From: an uncultured Candidatus Melainabacteria bacterium
Lineage (GTDB): Bacteria > Cyanobacteriota > Vampirovibrionia > Gastranaerophilales > Gastranaerophilaceae
Length of the DNA: 64,000 nt
Assembly: GCA_934718275.1 (NCBI GenBank)
Contig: CAKUZD010000003.1
Location: 62,001-126,000, forward strand
Direction: 5' to 3'
Both the position numbers and the translations under genes were made by a program. The number at the start of each line of letters is the position of its first letter. The first letter of the stretch is position 1. The notes beneath the pieces are model-generated. The model was not told the DNA's origin. It saw nothing but the letters and a program-made list of their open reading frames with translations, and made no database searches. This document shows positions 36,881 to 46,196 of this stretch, in pieces.

Positions 36881-36914
36881 AAAATAAGGTTCTCCGTTCA
36901 GAGAACCTTATTTT
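36881..36914. terminator. Bidirectional terminator with a perfect 14-pair stem
   Basis: AAAATAAGGTTCTC pairs exactly with GAGAACCTTATTTT around CGTTCA. It lies between convergent genes and has A/T tails on both sides. Confidence 0.9.
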
Positions 36915-36944
36915 AGGTGATTGTGATTATGAAAAATTTTTATC

Positions 36945-37559
36945 TTAGTTTAAGATAAATCCGCCTTTATCAGCGTTTTGAAGGTTTTCACCTTCAATTT
37001 TTGCTCTAAGATTTTTAATATATTTGTATACGTAGTCTCTTGGCAAATCAAGTAATGCGGCTAAGTCTTTTGCGTATACAATTTTACCTTTGTTCTGTAC
37101 AAAGTAATCAAAAACTCGTTGTTCTCTGTCTGTTAGAGCTTTTTTGAAAACAAATCTAACTTCTTCTCTTAAAGTTTCTGCTTTAGGTAACTCTATTTCT
37201 TTTTTTTCATTTTTTTTAGTTGCAGGTTTTTTTTCTGCTTTTGGTTTAGTAGCCTTTTCCGGTTTTACAGAAATTTCTTCTTCTTGAATTTTATGTATTG
37301 CAAACGGAGTCGGAGCAATTTCTCTTTCTCTTTCGTATGCACGTTCTGCAATTGCACTAATTCTTTCAGCGTGATTTTGTTTCCATTCCGGTTCTGCTGA
37401 AACAACAGGTTTCCCTTTTAAAACTATGTCTATTAAATCGTTTGTAGGCTTAGCTTCTTCTATCTTTTTCCCTAATCTGGCAGCAAATTCTTCTAATGTA
37501 ATCTTTTCTAATGAGCTTCTCCATTGTTTAATCTCTTCTTTGCTCAAATATTCAGACAT
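36945..37559 (-). CDS. Hypothetical protein with C-terminal winged-helix-like domain
   Basis: 204 residues in three parts: an acidic/basic helical N-terminus (YLSKEEIKQWRSSLEKITLEEFAARL), a Lys/Pro/Ala-rich linker (about residues 95-125), and a C-terminal domain LTDREQRVFDYFVQNKGKIVYAKDLAALLDLPRDYVYKYIKNLRAKIEGE that looks like a winged helix of the response-regulator output type. DNA binding is likely, but no receiver domain is present. AGGAGAT precedes the ATG. I do not recognise the family. Confidence 0.6.
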   Translation of the reverse strand: MSEYLSKEEIKQWRSSLEKITLEEFAARLGKKIEEAKPTNDLIDIVLKGKPVVSAEPEWKQNHAERISAIAERAYEREREIAPTPFAIHKIQEEEISVKPEKATKPKAEKKPATKKNEKKEIELPKAETLREEVRFVFKKALTDREQRVFDYFVQNKGKIVYAKDLAALLDLPRDYVYKYIKNLRAKIEGENLQNADKGGFILN

Positions 37560-37710
37560 TCAAAATCTCCTATAAACTATAATCTGTGTCTCTTTACATA
37601 CTCTAATGTAGCATAAACCATGCCCCATGATTCAAAATGTTTCGCAACGTAAATTTTTATTTTTTATTGTAACAATTGGAGAAAAGTATTAAGTTATTTG
37701 GTAGATGCTA

Positions 37711-38382
37711 TTAATATAATACTCCGGAATCCAATATTTTTTGAACTTCAGAATTCATAATAGTGTGTATTTCATCGACAGATTTTGTCCCATCAATGCT
37801 TATGAAATTATATTCTGATTTCATTTTTTCATATTGTTCAAGACATTTGTTTTGATAAATCTCAAAGCTTTTATAAAAATCTGTTGAAAAGCCCACATCT
37901 CTGCCGCTTTCATAATAATTTAAACCTGTTGTTCCTATAATTCTCTTTAATAAAACGTCAACAGGCATATCTAAATAAAATACTAAATCCGGTTCGGGTG
38001 CATAATCATAAAGGTTTTTAACCCATTCGATATTTTGTCCTCTTACCACATCTCTTGCTAGCGCTGTATAATAATATCTATCCAAAAGAACTATAAAACC
38101 TGATTTTAATGCGGGAATAATCTGGTTTTCTAATCTGTCAGCAAAATCTGCTGCATAAAGTAGGCTGTATGTTGTTGCGTTAAGCAAATTTCTGTCTTTG
38201 GCATCATCTATCACTCCGGAAATTAATCTTGAAGTTTTCCATTCAGATACCATTACACCATAAGATTGAGCCTGAATAGAGTTTTTTAGCAGTTGCAACT
38301 GAGTCGATTTCCCTGAACCGTCAGTTCCTTCTATTACAACAAGTAAACCTTCATATCCGTGTTTTGTTTTGAATTGTCCCAT
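37711..38382 (-). CDS. Thymidylate kinase-like P-loop kinase (second of tandem pair)
   Basis: 223 residues with the P-loop EGTDGSGKSTQ, a DRYYYTALARD motif and PDLVFYLDMPVDVLLKRI. These fit the dTMP kinase fold but not the canonical tmk active-site wording (DRY-x-x-S-x-x-AYQ). Its start overlaps the stop of the preceding paralogue by one base (TAATG on the minus strand). The duplicated pair may act as a heterodimer or on different nucleotides. A canonical tmk is probably elsewhere. Confidence 0.8.
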   Translation of the reverse strand: MGQFKTKHGYEGLLVVIEGTDGSGKSTQLQLLKNSIQAQSYGVMVSEWKTSRLISGVIDDAKDRNLLNATTYSLLYAADFADRLENQIIPALKSGFIVLLDRYYYTALARDVVRGQNIEWVKNLYDYAPEPDLVFYLDMPVDVLLKRIIGTTGLNYYESGRDVGFSTDFYKSFEIYQNKCLEQYEKMKSEYNFISIDGTKSVDEIHTIMNSEVQKILDSGVLY

Positions 38383-39056
38383 TATAAGTTTACTCCCTTT
38401 GCTTTTAAAATCTCTTTAAGCATTTTTCTTATTGTAACCTGTTTAGAGTGTATAGAATCCATAGCATCAAGCTTTACCAGTCCAAATTCATCAACCATTT
38501 TTTGATATTCATTTATTACTCGGCCTTGAAATATCATATAACTTTCGTATGGATCGTTACTTAATTTTAAATCCATTCCGGCTTCATAAAATTTTGGAGC
38601 TCTATTTGAACAAATTCTGGCAATAGAGTCTTTGGGGTTAATATCGAAATATATTGCCAAATCCGGTTTTATTGCGAAACTATACACGTTTCTAACCCAA
38701 TTAGCATCAACCCCTCTAGCAACATCTCTTGCAAATGCTGTATATGCGTATCTGTCAGCAAGGACAATAAAACCTGCTTTCAAAGCCGGAGCTATGACCT
38801 GTTTTAATCTATCGGCAAAATCTACTGCGTGTAATAGTGAAAAAGTTCTTGGAGAAAGTAAATTTTTCTTTTTTGCAAGCTTTGTTGTTTGGCTAATAAG
38901 TTCAGAGGAATTCCACTCTGTAAAAATCACGTCTTGTCCTATAGATTTTAACCAATCTCTTAACAAGGCCAATTGTGTAGATTTCCCTGAACCATCAATG
39001 CCTTCAACGCATATAAGTGTTCCGCTATAATTGTGTTCTGTTGTTAATTTAGACAA
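38382..39056 (-). CDS. Thymidylate kinase-like P-loop kinase (first of tandem pair)
   Basis: 224 residues: CVEGIDGSGKSTQLALL, EWNSSELI, FSLLHAVDFADRL, DRYAYTAFARDVARG, KPDLAIYFDINPKDSIARI and KFYEAGMDLKLS. It is clearly paralogous to the next gene and somewhat less derived. It starts three bases after the HD-domain gene, so it belongs to the ilvC/HD/kinase/kinase run on the minus strand. Catalysis of nucleoside monophosphate phosphorylation is expected from the fold; the exact base is not known. Confidence 0.8.
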   Translation of the reverse strand: MSKLTTEHNYSGTLICVEGIDGSGKSTQLALLRDWLKSIGQDVIFTEWNSSELISQTTKLAKKKNLLSPRTFSLLHAVDFADRLKQVIAPALKAGFIVLADRYAYTAFARDVARGVDANWVRNVYSFAIKPDLAIYFDINPKDSIARICSNRAPKFYEAGMDLKLSNDPYESYMIFQGRVINEYQKMVDEFGLVKLDAMDSIHSKQVTIRKMLKEILKAKGVNL

Positions 39057-39059
39057 TTA

Positions 39060-39902
39060 CTATACTCCTTTTTCTTCCAAAAGTCGAACGTTAATTTTTC
39101 CAAATTTTGCTGATAAATTATCAATAATATGTATAAAATATAATTCAGGCTCTAAATCTTTTTGCTCTAAATCTATAATTGCTCCCCAATCGCTTCTGCC
39201 GTGATGGGCTGCTATCATTCTTGCAATTTCTTTAAATCCGTTGTTCATACATATTGAAAAACCGTATTGAGAGTGGGTTAACCATTCTTTTCGGAAGTTT
39301 TCATCATAATCTATCAGTCCGGTTTCCAAATTAATGGTATACTCATAAATTTTTCCAATGTCGTGCAATATGCAAGCTGCGTAAATGTTGTCTTTGTTAA
39401 ACTTATAAATAGATTTATCCATGTTGCATTCTGCATATTGAAGGCATTCCAATATGTGAACCATTAATCCTCCAATATAGTTATGATGCATCATTTTGGC
39501 GGCAGGCATAATTTTTATTTTGTCTTTATGTTCCATAAAGTATTTTGTTAAAAAATTGTTTAGTTTTTCATCTTTTATTTTATCGAAATAAGAAATAATT
39601 TGGCTATAAACCTTCTCTCTTTCGTTTTCATCTAATCCCATTTTGGCTTCTTTAATGAGTGAAAGAGTAGAAACAAGGCAGTTATTATATCTTTCGTTAA
39701 AACTGGCAGAAACAATTCTTACAATATTTCCACACCTGAAAACACTGCTGTCAAAACGGTTTAAGGTTTCTTCCCATAAAATACAATTTAAAACGGAATT
39801 ATCTTCAAGGTTTTTTAATTGTAATTTACCCATCTTGGTTCCGGCTTTTGTATCTCCGACTGAAAATGTTATAACTTCATAATCTACATCTGTACTAAAC
39901 AT
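39060..39902 (-). CDS. YhaM-like OB-fold/HD-domain protein
   Basis: 280 residues: an N-terminal OB-fold (GKLQLKNLEDNSVLNCILWEE, CGNIVRIVSASFNER), a linker, then an HD domain with AAKMMHHNYIGGLMVHILECL, ILHDIGKIYEY, THSQYG and AAHHGRSDWGA metal-binding residues. This architecture is that of B. subtilis YhaM, a 3'-5' exoribonuclease, though it is slightly shorter. Cytosolic. It lies between ilvC and the kinase pair in one apparent operon. Confidence 0.8.
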   Translation of the reverse strand: MFSTDVDYEVITFSVGDTKAGTKMGKLQLKNLEDNSVLNCILWEETLNRFDSSVFRCGNIVRIVSASFNERYNNCLVSTLSLIKEAKMGLDENEREKVYSQIISYFDKIKDEKLNNFLTKYFMEHKDKIKIMPAAKMMHHNYIGGLMVHILECLQYAECNMDKSIYKFNKDNIYAACILHDIGKIYEYTINLETGLIDYDENFRKEWLTHSQYGFSICMNNGFKEIARMIAAHHGRSDWGAIIDLEQKDLEPELYFIHIIDNLSAKFGKINVRLLEEKGV

Positions 39903-39938
39903 ATTTTTTCCTTATTTTTTTATAAAAGTTTTGCTTAA

Positions 39939-40982
<1,044 letters not shown>

Positions 40983-41079
40983 TTAACCGATTTTAACACA
41001 AAAATAAATTCCAAACTTTAATTGTAAATATATGTTAGTTTGTTTGTATTGATGTAGAATTTGTTTTAGAATATGTGAC

Positions 41080-41634
41080 ATGGATGTAAAAAAAAATAAA
41101 AGTTTAGAAGAAATTTTTTATTGGTTTTGGATTGGTTTGATATTAGTGTTTTATGTGTGTTCTCCACTAATTTATACTCCAATAACCAAAGTGCATTGTA
41201 ATAAATCTGAAAATTATTGTACAATAAAACAGAATTTCGTTTTGAATTCTGTTCATCGATTGTATGATGATGATTTTTTATTAATAAATTTGCAATTTTA
41301 TAATAAATCGCAATTTAGAAGTGTAAAGATTGATTATGAATTAATTGCAAGTGAAACTAAAGATTATTATTCTCATTATGAAAGATATACTTATGACATA
41401 AATCCGTTAGCGGCATCAAAATTTAGAAAAGATTTTAGTGGTTATTTAGATAACCAAAGTCAAAATTTGTTTGATAAATTACATATTCCTATTTATTACA
41501 TAGGTTTGCTTAGTTGTTTACTATTGTTTTTAATAGGAAGAAAAAATCTGTTTAAAAATATTTTGATAATTTATGTTTTGGCTGCTCCCTTTGGTTTAAA
41601 TGTCGTTTTTTATGTTTGGAACATCTTTTTCTAA
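41080..41634 (+). CDS. Hypothetical membrane protein
   Basis: 184 residues with a membrane helix near the N-terminus (about 14-32), a polar, Tyr/Asn-rich loop (about 35-130) and two closely spaced helices at the C-terminus (about 136-150 and 157-182). The loop contains CNKSENYC and is probably periplasmic. It is divergent from ilvC, and its 3' end overlaps the convergent GNAT gene by four bases. No recognisable family. Confidence 0.6.
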   Translation: MDVKKNKSLEEIFYWFWIGLILVFYVCSPLIYTPITKVHCNKSENYCTIKQNFVLNSVHRLYDDDFLLINLQFYNKSQFRSVKIDYELIASETKDYYSHYERYTYDINPLAASKFRKDFSGYLDNQSQNLFDKLHIPIYYIGLLSCLLLFLIGRKNLFKNILIIYVLAAPFGLNVVFYVWNIFF

Positions 41635-42611
41635 TTTGAAGCCAGTTCGTTTTCACCAAACAAGAATACCTGTAAAGTATTTTCTTGCTGTTTTATTGGT
41701 TTGTAAAAATCTTTAATTAAAACACATTGAGTTTGGATACAGTTTAAATTTCTTTCGTGTAAATAGTTTTCTAAAATATCTGCATTGATTGTGTATTGCC
41801 TGTGTTTTAGGAAAGCATAAAAGGTTGTTTTCCTTCGAGAAATCTCTCCAAGAGCAAAATTGATTATTTCGTCATACGGAACATTATAAGCATCATTCAT
41901 TGACATATCTATTATAAAATTCAAGTTGTCACTTGTTGTAATAGATAAATACGCAACAATTCTATGATTTGACGGTTCTTCCAATACATATCTGTTTTTG
42001 TAAAAATTTGTAAGTCCTTCAAAAACAGGTTCTTTGTACTCTGTTTTAAGTCTTTGTAATGAAGGTTTGTATAAGTTTTTTAATTCATTATTGTATAGTT
42101 GTGCAACTTGTTTTGCATCAGAATTTTGGCAGTATCTGAAATTCGCTTTTAACTCAGTTTCAGGTTTGAAATTCTCAAGTTTCCATAAGTTTTCATAGCT
42201 ACATTGTCTAAAACCGCATCCTTGCATGAATAGGTTTAAGAGTTCTTCGTGAGATTGGTCGACTGTTACTTTAAAAGATGTTGCTCCTTTTGCACCAAAC
42301 CTCGCGATTACAAATTCAACAAGTCTTTTACCTACATCGTACATGTTTTGTTGGAAAATTAATCTTGTAATGTTCATTTTATAAGGATTTCCGCTTGTTG
42401 GGGCAACTGTAATAAGGCCTAAAATTTCTTTTTTTTCAAGCAAAATATATGATTCCGGTAAGAATTTGTATTTTAAAGGCAGGAGTCCATGGATTAAACC
42501 AAAGGCTTGGTTTGATAAATTTTTAGAAATTCTATCATTATCTCCCAAGTATGAAATCATTTTTTTTATTTTGGGAGCATCAAAACAATTTAATCTTCTT
42601 ATTACCGTCAT
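41631..42611 (-). CDS. GNAT-like acetyltransferase protein
   Basis: 326 residues with a mixed alpha/beta pattern suggestive of two tandem GNAT folds: the first contains ILLEKKEILGLITVAP and VGKRLVEFVIARFGAKG...VTVDQSHEELLNLFMQGCGFRQC, which fits the beta4, beta5 and C-terminal parts; the second has NHRIVAYLSIT. The acetyl-CoA-binding R/Q-x-x-G-x-G/A loop is degenerate, so activity is uncertain. Function unknown. It diverges from the dehydrogenase at 42680. Confidence 0.65.
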   Translation of the reverse strand: MTVIRRLNCFDAPKIKKMISYLGDNDRISKNLSNQAFGLIHGLLPLKYKFLPESYILLEKKEILGLITVAPTSGNPYKMNITRLIFQQNMYDVGKRLVEFVIARFGAKGATSFKVTVDQSHEELLNLFMQGCGFRQCSYENLWKLENFKPETELKANFRYCQNSDAKQVAQLYNNELKNLYKPSLQRLKTEYKEPVFEGLTNFYKNRYVLEEPSNHRIVAYLSITTSDNLNFIIDMSMNDAYNVPYDEIINFALGEISRRKTTFYAFLKHRQYTINADILENYLHERNLNCIQTQCVLIKDFYKPIKQQENTLQVFLFGENELASN

Positions 42612-42679
42612 ATAAGTATTATATAATTAATCTTTATTCTTTTCAAGTTTGTGCTAAAATTTAAAACAAGAGGGATGTT

Positions 42680-43681
42680 ATGAAAATTGCAGTAATTGAA
42701 GATGATAAAATTGTTATAAAACAGGCAGATGACGAAAAGTTAGATGGCCGTAAAGGTGCAATTGTAAAAGTTTTAGGCTGTGGACTTTGTGGTTCGGATA
42801 TCGTAAAATTTATTCATAAAATTGCTAAGAATGGTACAGTTCTCGGGCATGAAATTGTCGCAGAGATTGTTGATATTAATTCTGATACAAGTTTTAAAAT
42901 TGGGGATGAAATAGTTACTTCTCATCATATTCCTTGTGGAGAATGTGTGTATTGTAAACATGGAAATGTTTCAATGTGTAAACATTTTAAATCTACTAAT
43001 ATTCGCCCGGGCGGTTTTTCTGAGTTGGTTTATTTGAGTGAAGAACATTTGCAGAATGTTGCGCACCTCAAACCTGAAAATTTGTCAGATATCGAAGCTT
43101 CTTTTTATGAACCGTTAGGTTGTATAGTTAGAGCGGTAAAAAGGGCAAATTTATTGGAAGGTGATGAAGTTCTTGTTGTAGGCTTGGGAACAATTGGAAT
43201 ATTAACAGCTCAAGCATTAAAAGCTTATGGTGCTAATGTAACAGGTTGTGATTTAATTCCGGAAAGACTTGAATATTTAAACTCTTTAGGCATTAATGCG
43301 ATAGATGTTAAGAAGTTGGATGATGAATATAAAGCGGATGCAATTTTTATGACGTCAGGTGCTGATAAGGCAATTGATACTGCCTTAAAATACGTTCGTA
43401 ATGGCGGAAAAATTGTTGTATTTTCCAGCACTCCACACGATGACTCGTCTTATCCGAATAATGAAATTTATTACAGAGAATTAACGGTTATGGGAAGTTA
43501 TTCACCGTCTCCAAAAGATTTGCAAGATTCTCTCGAATTATTACGAACGGGAAAAGTAATTGTAAAAGGCTTGTCAACAGTGTATAAATTAGATGATGTT
43601 GAACAGGCATTTGAAGATACTATGGCAAACAAAATTATGAAAGCGTATATTTTGATTGCCGATAAGGCAATAAGATGTTAA
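42680..43681 (+). CDS. Zinc-dependent alcohol dehydrogenase (MDR family)
   Basis: 333 residues with catalytic zinc ligands in CGLCGSD and GHE, the four structural Cys CGECVYCKHGNVSMC, and a Rossmann motif GLGTIGILTAQALKAYG. It is a medium-chain dehydrogenase of the sorbitol/threonine dehydrogenase type. The substrate is not determinable. It is followed by a four-helix-bundle gene and another MDR gene; the two MDR genes probably formed one operon before the intervening insert. Confidence 0.88.
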   Translation: MKIAVIEDDKIVIKQADDEKLDGRKGAIVKVLGCGLCGSDIVKFIHKIAKNGTVLGHEIVAEIVDINSDTSFKIGDEIVTSHHIPCGECVYCKHGNVSMCKHFKSTNIRPGGFSELVYLSEEHLQNVAHLKPENLSDIEASFYEPLGCIVRAVKRANLLEGDEVLVVGLGTIGILTAQALKAYGANVTGCDLIPERLEYLNSLGINAIDVKKLDDEYKADAIFMTSGADKAIDTALKYVRNGGKIVVFSSTPHDDSSYPNNEIYYRELTVMGSYSPSPKDLQDSLELLRTGKVIVKGLSTVYKLDDVEQAFEDTMANKIMKAYILIADKAIRC

Positions 43682-43691
43682 GGCATTAAGG
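43679..43691. repeat. Left inverted repeat flanking the IVP gene
   Basis: TAAGGCATTAAGG. Its inverted partner is at 44065-44077 with 12 of 13 positions matching. It includes the stop codon of the upstream dehydrogenase. Confidence 0.6.
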
Positions 43692-43699
43692 AGTTTAGT

Positions 43700-44062
43700 T
43701 TGTATTATAAAGATTTAGAGGTTTGGAAAGAAGCTATGATACTTGTAACTGATATATACAAGCTTACAGAAGATTTTCCTCAAAATGAAATATTCGGATT
43801 AACTAGTCAAATTAGAAGATGTGTTGTTTCAATACCATCTAATATTGCAGAAGGTTCTGTGAAATCATCAGATAAAGATACTTTAAAATTCCTTGATATA
43901 GCGCGAGGTTCTTTAGCAGAATTGGATACACAAATATTAATTTCTAAAAATTTAGATTTTATTGATGAAATTGAGTTTATAGAGAAGCGAATTTCATACG
44001 TGAATGCTTTGTTATCAGGATTAATAAAATATTACAAAAAGCAACTTAACGATAAGCCATAG
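43700..44062 (+). CDS. Four-helix-bundle protein (23S rRNA intervening-sequence/IVP family)
   Basis: 120 residues starting at TTG 43700 with AAGGAG upstream. The sequence YKDLEVWKEAMILV...YKLTEDFPQNEIFGLTSQIRRCVVSIPSNIAEGSVKSSDKDTLKFLDIARGSLAELDTQI is diagnostic of the IVP (S23) family, originally found in insertions of 23S rRNA but widespread as a lone gene. Function is unknown. The gene is bracketed by inverted repeats (43679-43691 and 44065-44077) and splits two related dehydrogenase genes, which suggests insertion. Confidence 0.9.
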   Translation: MYYKDLEVWKEAMILVTDIYKLTEDFPQNEIFGLTSQIRRCVVSIPSNIAEGSVKSSDKDTLKFLDIARGSLAELDTQILISKNLDFIDEIEFIEKRISYVNALLSGLIKYYKKQLNDKP

Positions 44063-44064
44063 TG

Positions 44065-44077
44065 CCTTAATGCCCTA
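44065..44077. repeat. Right inverted repeat flanking the IVP gene
   Basis: CCTTAATGCCCTA, reverse complement of the left copy but for one base. It begins two bases after the IVP stop. Confidence 0.6.
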
Positions 44078-44104
44078 TAGCCTTATTAACTTTTAAGGAG
44101 AAAT

Positions 44105-45148
44105 ATGAAAGCAATACAATATTACGGACCACAAAATATAAAATATGAAGAAGTTATGGTAAAACCTCCCGAAGAAGGTGAGGTTGTTGTAAAAGTTATA
44201 TCGGCATTGACTTGTGGTACAGATGTCAAAACATTTAGACGTGGTCATCCTGTGCTAATCAAATCAGTACCTTCAGGTTTTGGACATGAGTTTGCGGGGA
44301 TTGTTGATAAAATTGGTAAAGGTGTTGACAATGTTAAAGTTGGCGACAGAGTTGTTGCTGCCAATTCTGCTCCTTGTGGAAAATGTTTTTATTGCAGGCA
44401 TGAAGAATATAATTTGTGTGAAAATTTAGACTTGTTGAATGGGGCTTATGCGGAATATATAACAGTTCCGGCAAGAATAGTAAAAAAGAATATGTTAATT
44501 TTGCCTGATAGTTTGAGTTTTGATAAAGCTGCATTTTGTGAGCCTTTAGCAAATGTTGTTCATGGGGTTGAAAGAACTGAAATAAAAAAAGGGCAGACTG
44601 TTGGGATTATTGGAATTGGCCCTATTGGTTTGATGTTTGCAAGATTGGCAAAATTGAAAGGTGCAAGAGTAATTGTTGCGGGTAGAAATCCAATAAAGTT
44701 GAAAGCTGCAGAAGAATTTGCACATGCTGATGAAATTGTTGATTTAACAAGATATCCTAATCCTGAAAAAATATTTAGAGAATATACAGAAGAACACAAA
44801 GGACTTGATGTTGCAGTTGAATGTGTCGGGTTGCCTGAAATTTGGGAACGAATTTTTTCTTGTGTTAGACCGGGTGGAACAGTACATTTCTTTGGCGGGT
44901 GTAAATCAGGCTCTACAGTTACTTTTGATACTACTAAAATGCATTATGGTGATATAAAACTGATGAGTGTTTTCCATCATACTCCAAAATATTTTAGAAT
45001 GGCGTTGGATTATATTGCATCAGGGGATGTTGAAGTTGAAAAATTGATAACGGATACGCTTCCGTTAGACAAAGTTGAATGGGCTATGCACCAACACATG
45101 GATGGAAAGGCTATTAAATTTTTGATTAAACCGGAATTAAATTCGTAA
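44105..45148 (+). CDS. Zinc-dependent alcohol dehydrogenase (MDR family)
   Basis: 347 residues with catalytic zinc residues in ALTCGTDVKTFRRGHP and GFGHEFAG, structural Cys CGKCFYCRHEEYNLC, and a cofactor loop GIIGIGPIGLMFARLAK. It resembles sorbitol/threonine dehydrogenases and has an additional GCKSGSTVTFDTTKMHYG block. AAGGAGA precedes the ATG. It is about 30% like the first MDR protein by eye. Substrate unknown. Confidence 0.88.
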   Translation: MKAIQYYGPQNIKYEEVMVKPPEEGEVVVKVISALTCGTDVKTFRRGHPVLIKSVPSGFGHEFAGIVDKIGKGVDNVKVGDRVVAANSAPCGKCFYCRHEEYNLCENLDLLNGAYAEYITVPARIVKKNMLILPDSLSFDKAAFCEPLANVVHGVERTEIKKGQTVGIIGIGPIGLMFARLAKLKGARVIVAGRNPIKLKAAEEFAHADEIVDLTRYPNPEKIFREYTEEHKGLDVAVECVGLPEIWERIFSCVRPGGTVHFFGGCKSGSTVTFDTTKMHYGDIKLMSVFHHTPKYFRMALDYIASGDVEVEKLITDTLPLDKVEWAMHQHMDGKAIKFLIKPELNS

Positions 45149-45221
45149 ATTTAGAGTTTAGTTGAAAAGAATTTTAAAATATGTTAAAATTATAATGTAT
45201 TCATTAAAAGAGAGGACGTTT

Positions 45222-46138
45222 ATGAAAAGATTAAGTTTAGAGTCACAGTCATTGTTGAATAAGGACAATGCTTCAAGTGACGTGAGAAGCTGCACGCTTC
45301 TCGGGGGGGGGGCAATCGCTGCATAACCTCTCATAACCGTGGTTTTGGGTTAGTTGAAACATTAAAAAGTTTATCTTTTTATGATGGAGTTTTAAAAAGA
45401 TTTTTCGCTATCGCTCAGAATGACGATAACAATAGAAGGTCTAATACTATTTGTGCCTTCACGCTGGCAGAAGTACTAATCACACTTGGTATTATCGGTG
45501 TTGTTGCAGCTATGACAATGCCGGTATTAATTCAAAAATATCAGAACATTGTACTGGAAAATCAATTCAAAAAAAGTTATTCAATGCTTTCGCAAGCTTT
45601 GAATAAAATTTATGTTGACAATGATATGTCTATACCTGTTTGCTATTATAATTTTGGTTCTATTACAGCAACATCAGACAGTGGGGCAAGAACTTCGGAT
45701 TGTGTTGCTGTCAAGGAGCAATTTTTAAAAAATTTGCGAGTTATTAAAACTTGTGAAGATAATTCTTATAAAAATGGTTGTATTCCAAAATATGAAGGGT
45801 TTGATATAATGATGATTGAAAAATATCCTGATTTATCTGAGGAAGAAGCGTTAGATAAAGTTCGACATGTCAAGGGGTTTTGGCAGAATGCGATATTAAA
45901 TGTAAATGCTTCTCATGTACTTGCTGATGGGTCTATAATATTAGAGTATGAAGCTCGAAATTACTTGCCGGTATTATTTGCAATTGATATAAATGGCAAA
46001 AAAGGCCCTAATAAATGGGGATATGATTTGTTTTCGTTTTTTACTGTTTCTGATGAGCTTAAATATCATTTACAAGGAACTTGGTATGCTGTAGAAAAAG
46101 GTGGTAAAACAACTGCAGAAATGTTAATTAAAAAATAA
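45222..46138 (+). CDS. Pseudopilin-like protein whose prepilin signal can only be read through a G10 frameshift
   Basis: ATG 45222 with GAGAGG upstream reads MKRLSLESQSLLNKDNAS...TLLGGGAIAA and stops at 45326. The pilin frame, open from the tract onward, has no ATG, GTG or TTG until an internal Met (45512) inside the hydrophobic helix, so the AFTLAEVLITLGIIG signal cannot be translated by normal initiation. With one added G, a 305-residue protein results with a 79-residue leader: GGGGNRCITSHNRGFG, RFFAIAQNDDN, then CAFTLAEVL. The body ends AIDINGKKGPNKWGYDLF. Either phase variation, a programmed shift, transcript slippage, or an error in tract length. Confidence 0.75.
45284..45302 (+). promoter_or_regulatory. 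Hairpin directly before the G10 tract
   Basis: GAGAAGC and GCTTCTC form a perfect 7-pair stem around TGCAC, ending exactly where the G tract begins. Such a structure could stimulate slippage of RNA polymerase or ribosome. The other G-tract locus lacks it. Confidence 0.5.
45303..45312 (+). repeat. Homopolymeric G10 tract in the pseudopilin leader
   Basis: Ten G residues, same length as at 33202-33211 and in the same position relative to the shared CITSHN leader. Confidence 0.9.
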
Positions 46139-46160
46139 AGACCGACAATGTCGGTCTTTT
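46137..46160 (+). terminator. Terminator after the second G-tract pseudopilin
   Basis: AAAGACCGAC pairs with GTCGGTCTTT around AAT, followed by T. It overlaps the stop codon. Confidence 0.8.
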
Positions 46161-46196
46161 AAATGAAAACTCTCAATTCTTACTAAATAATAAGCA

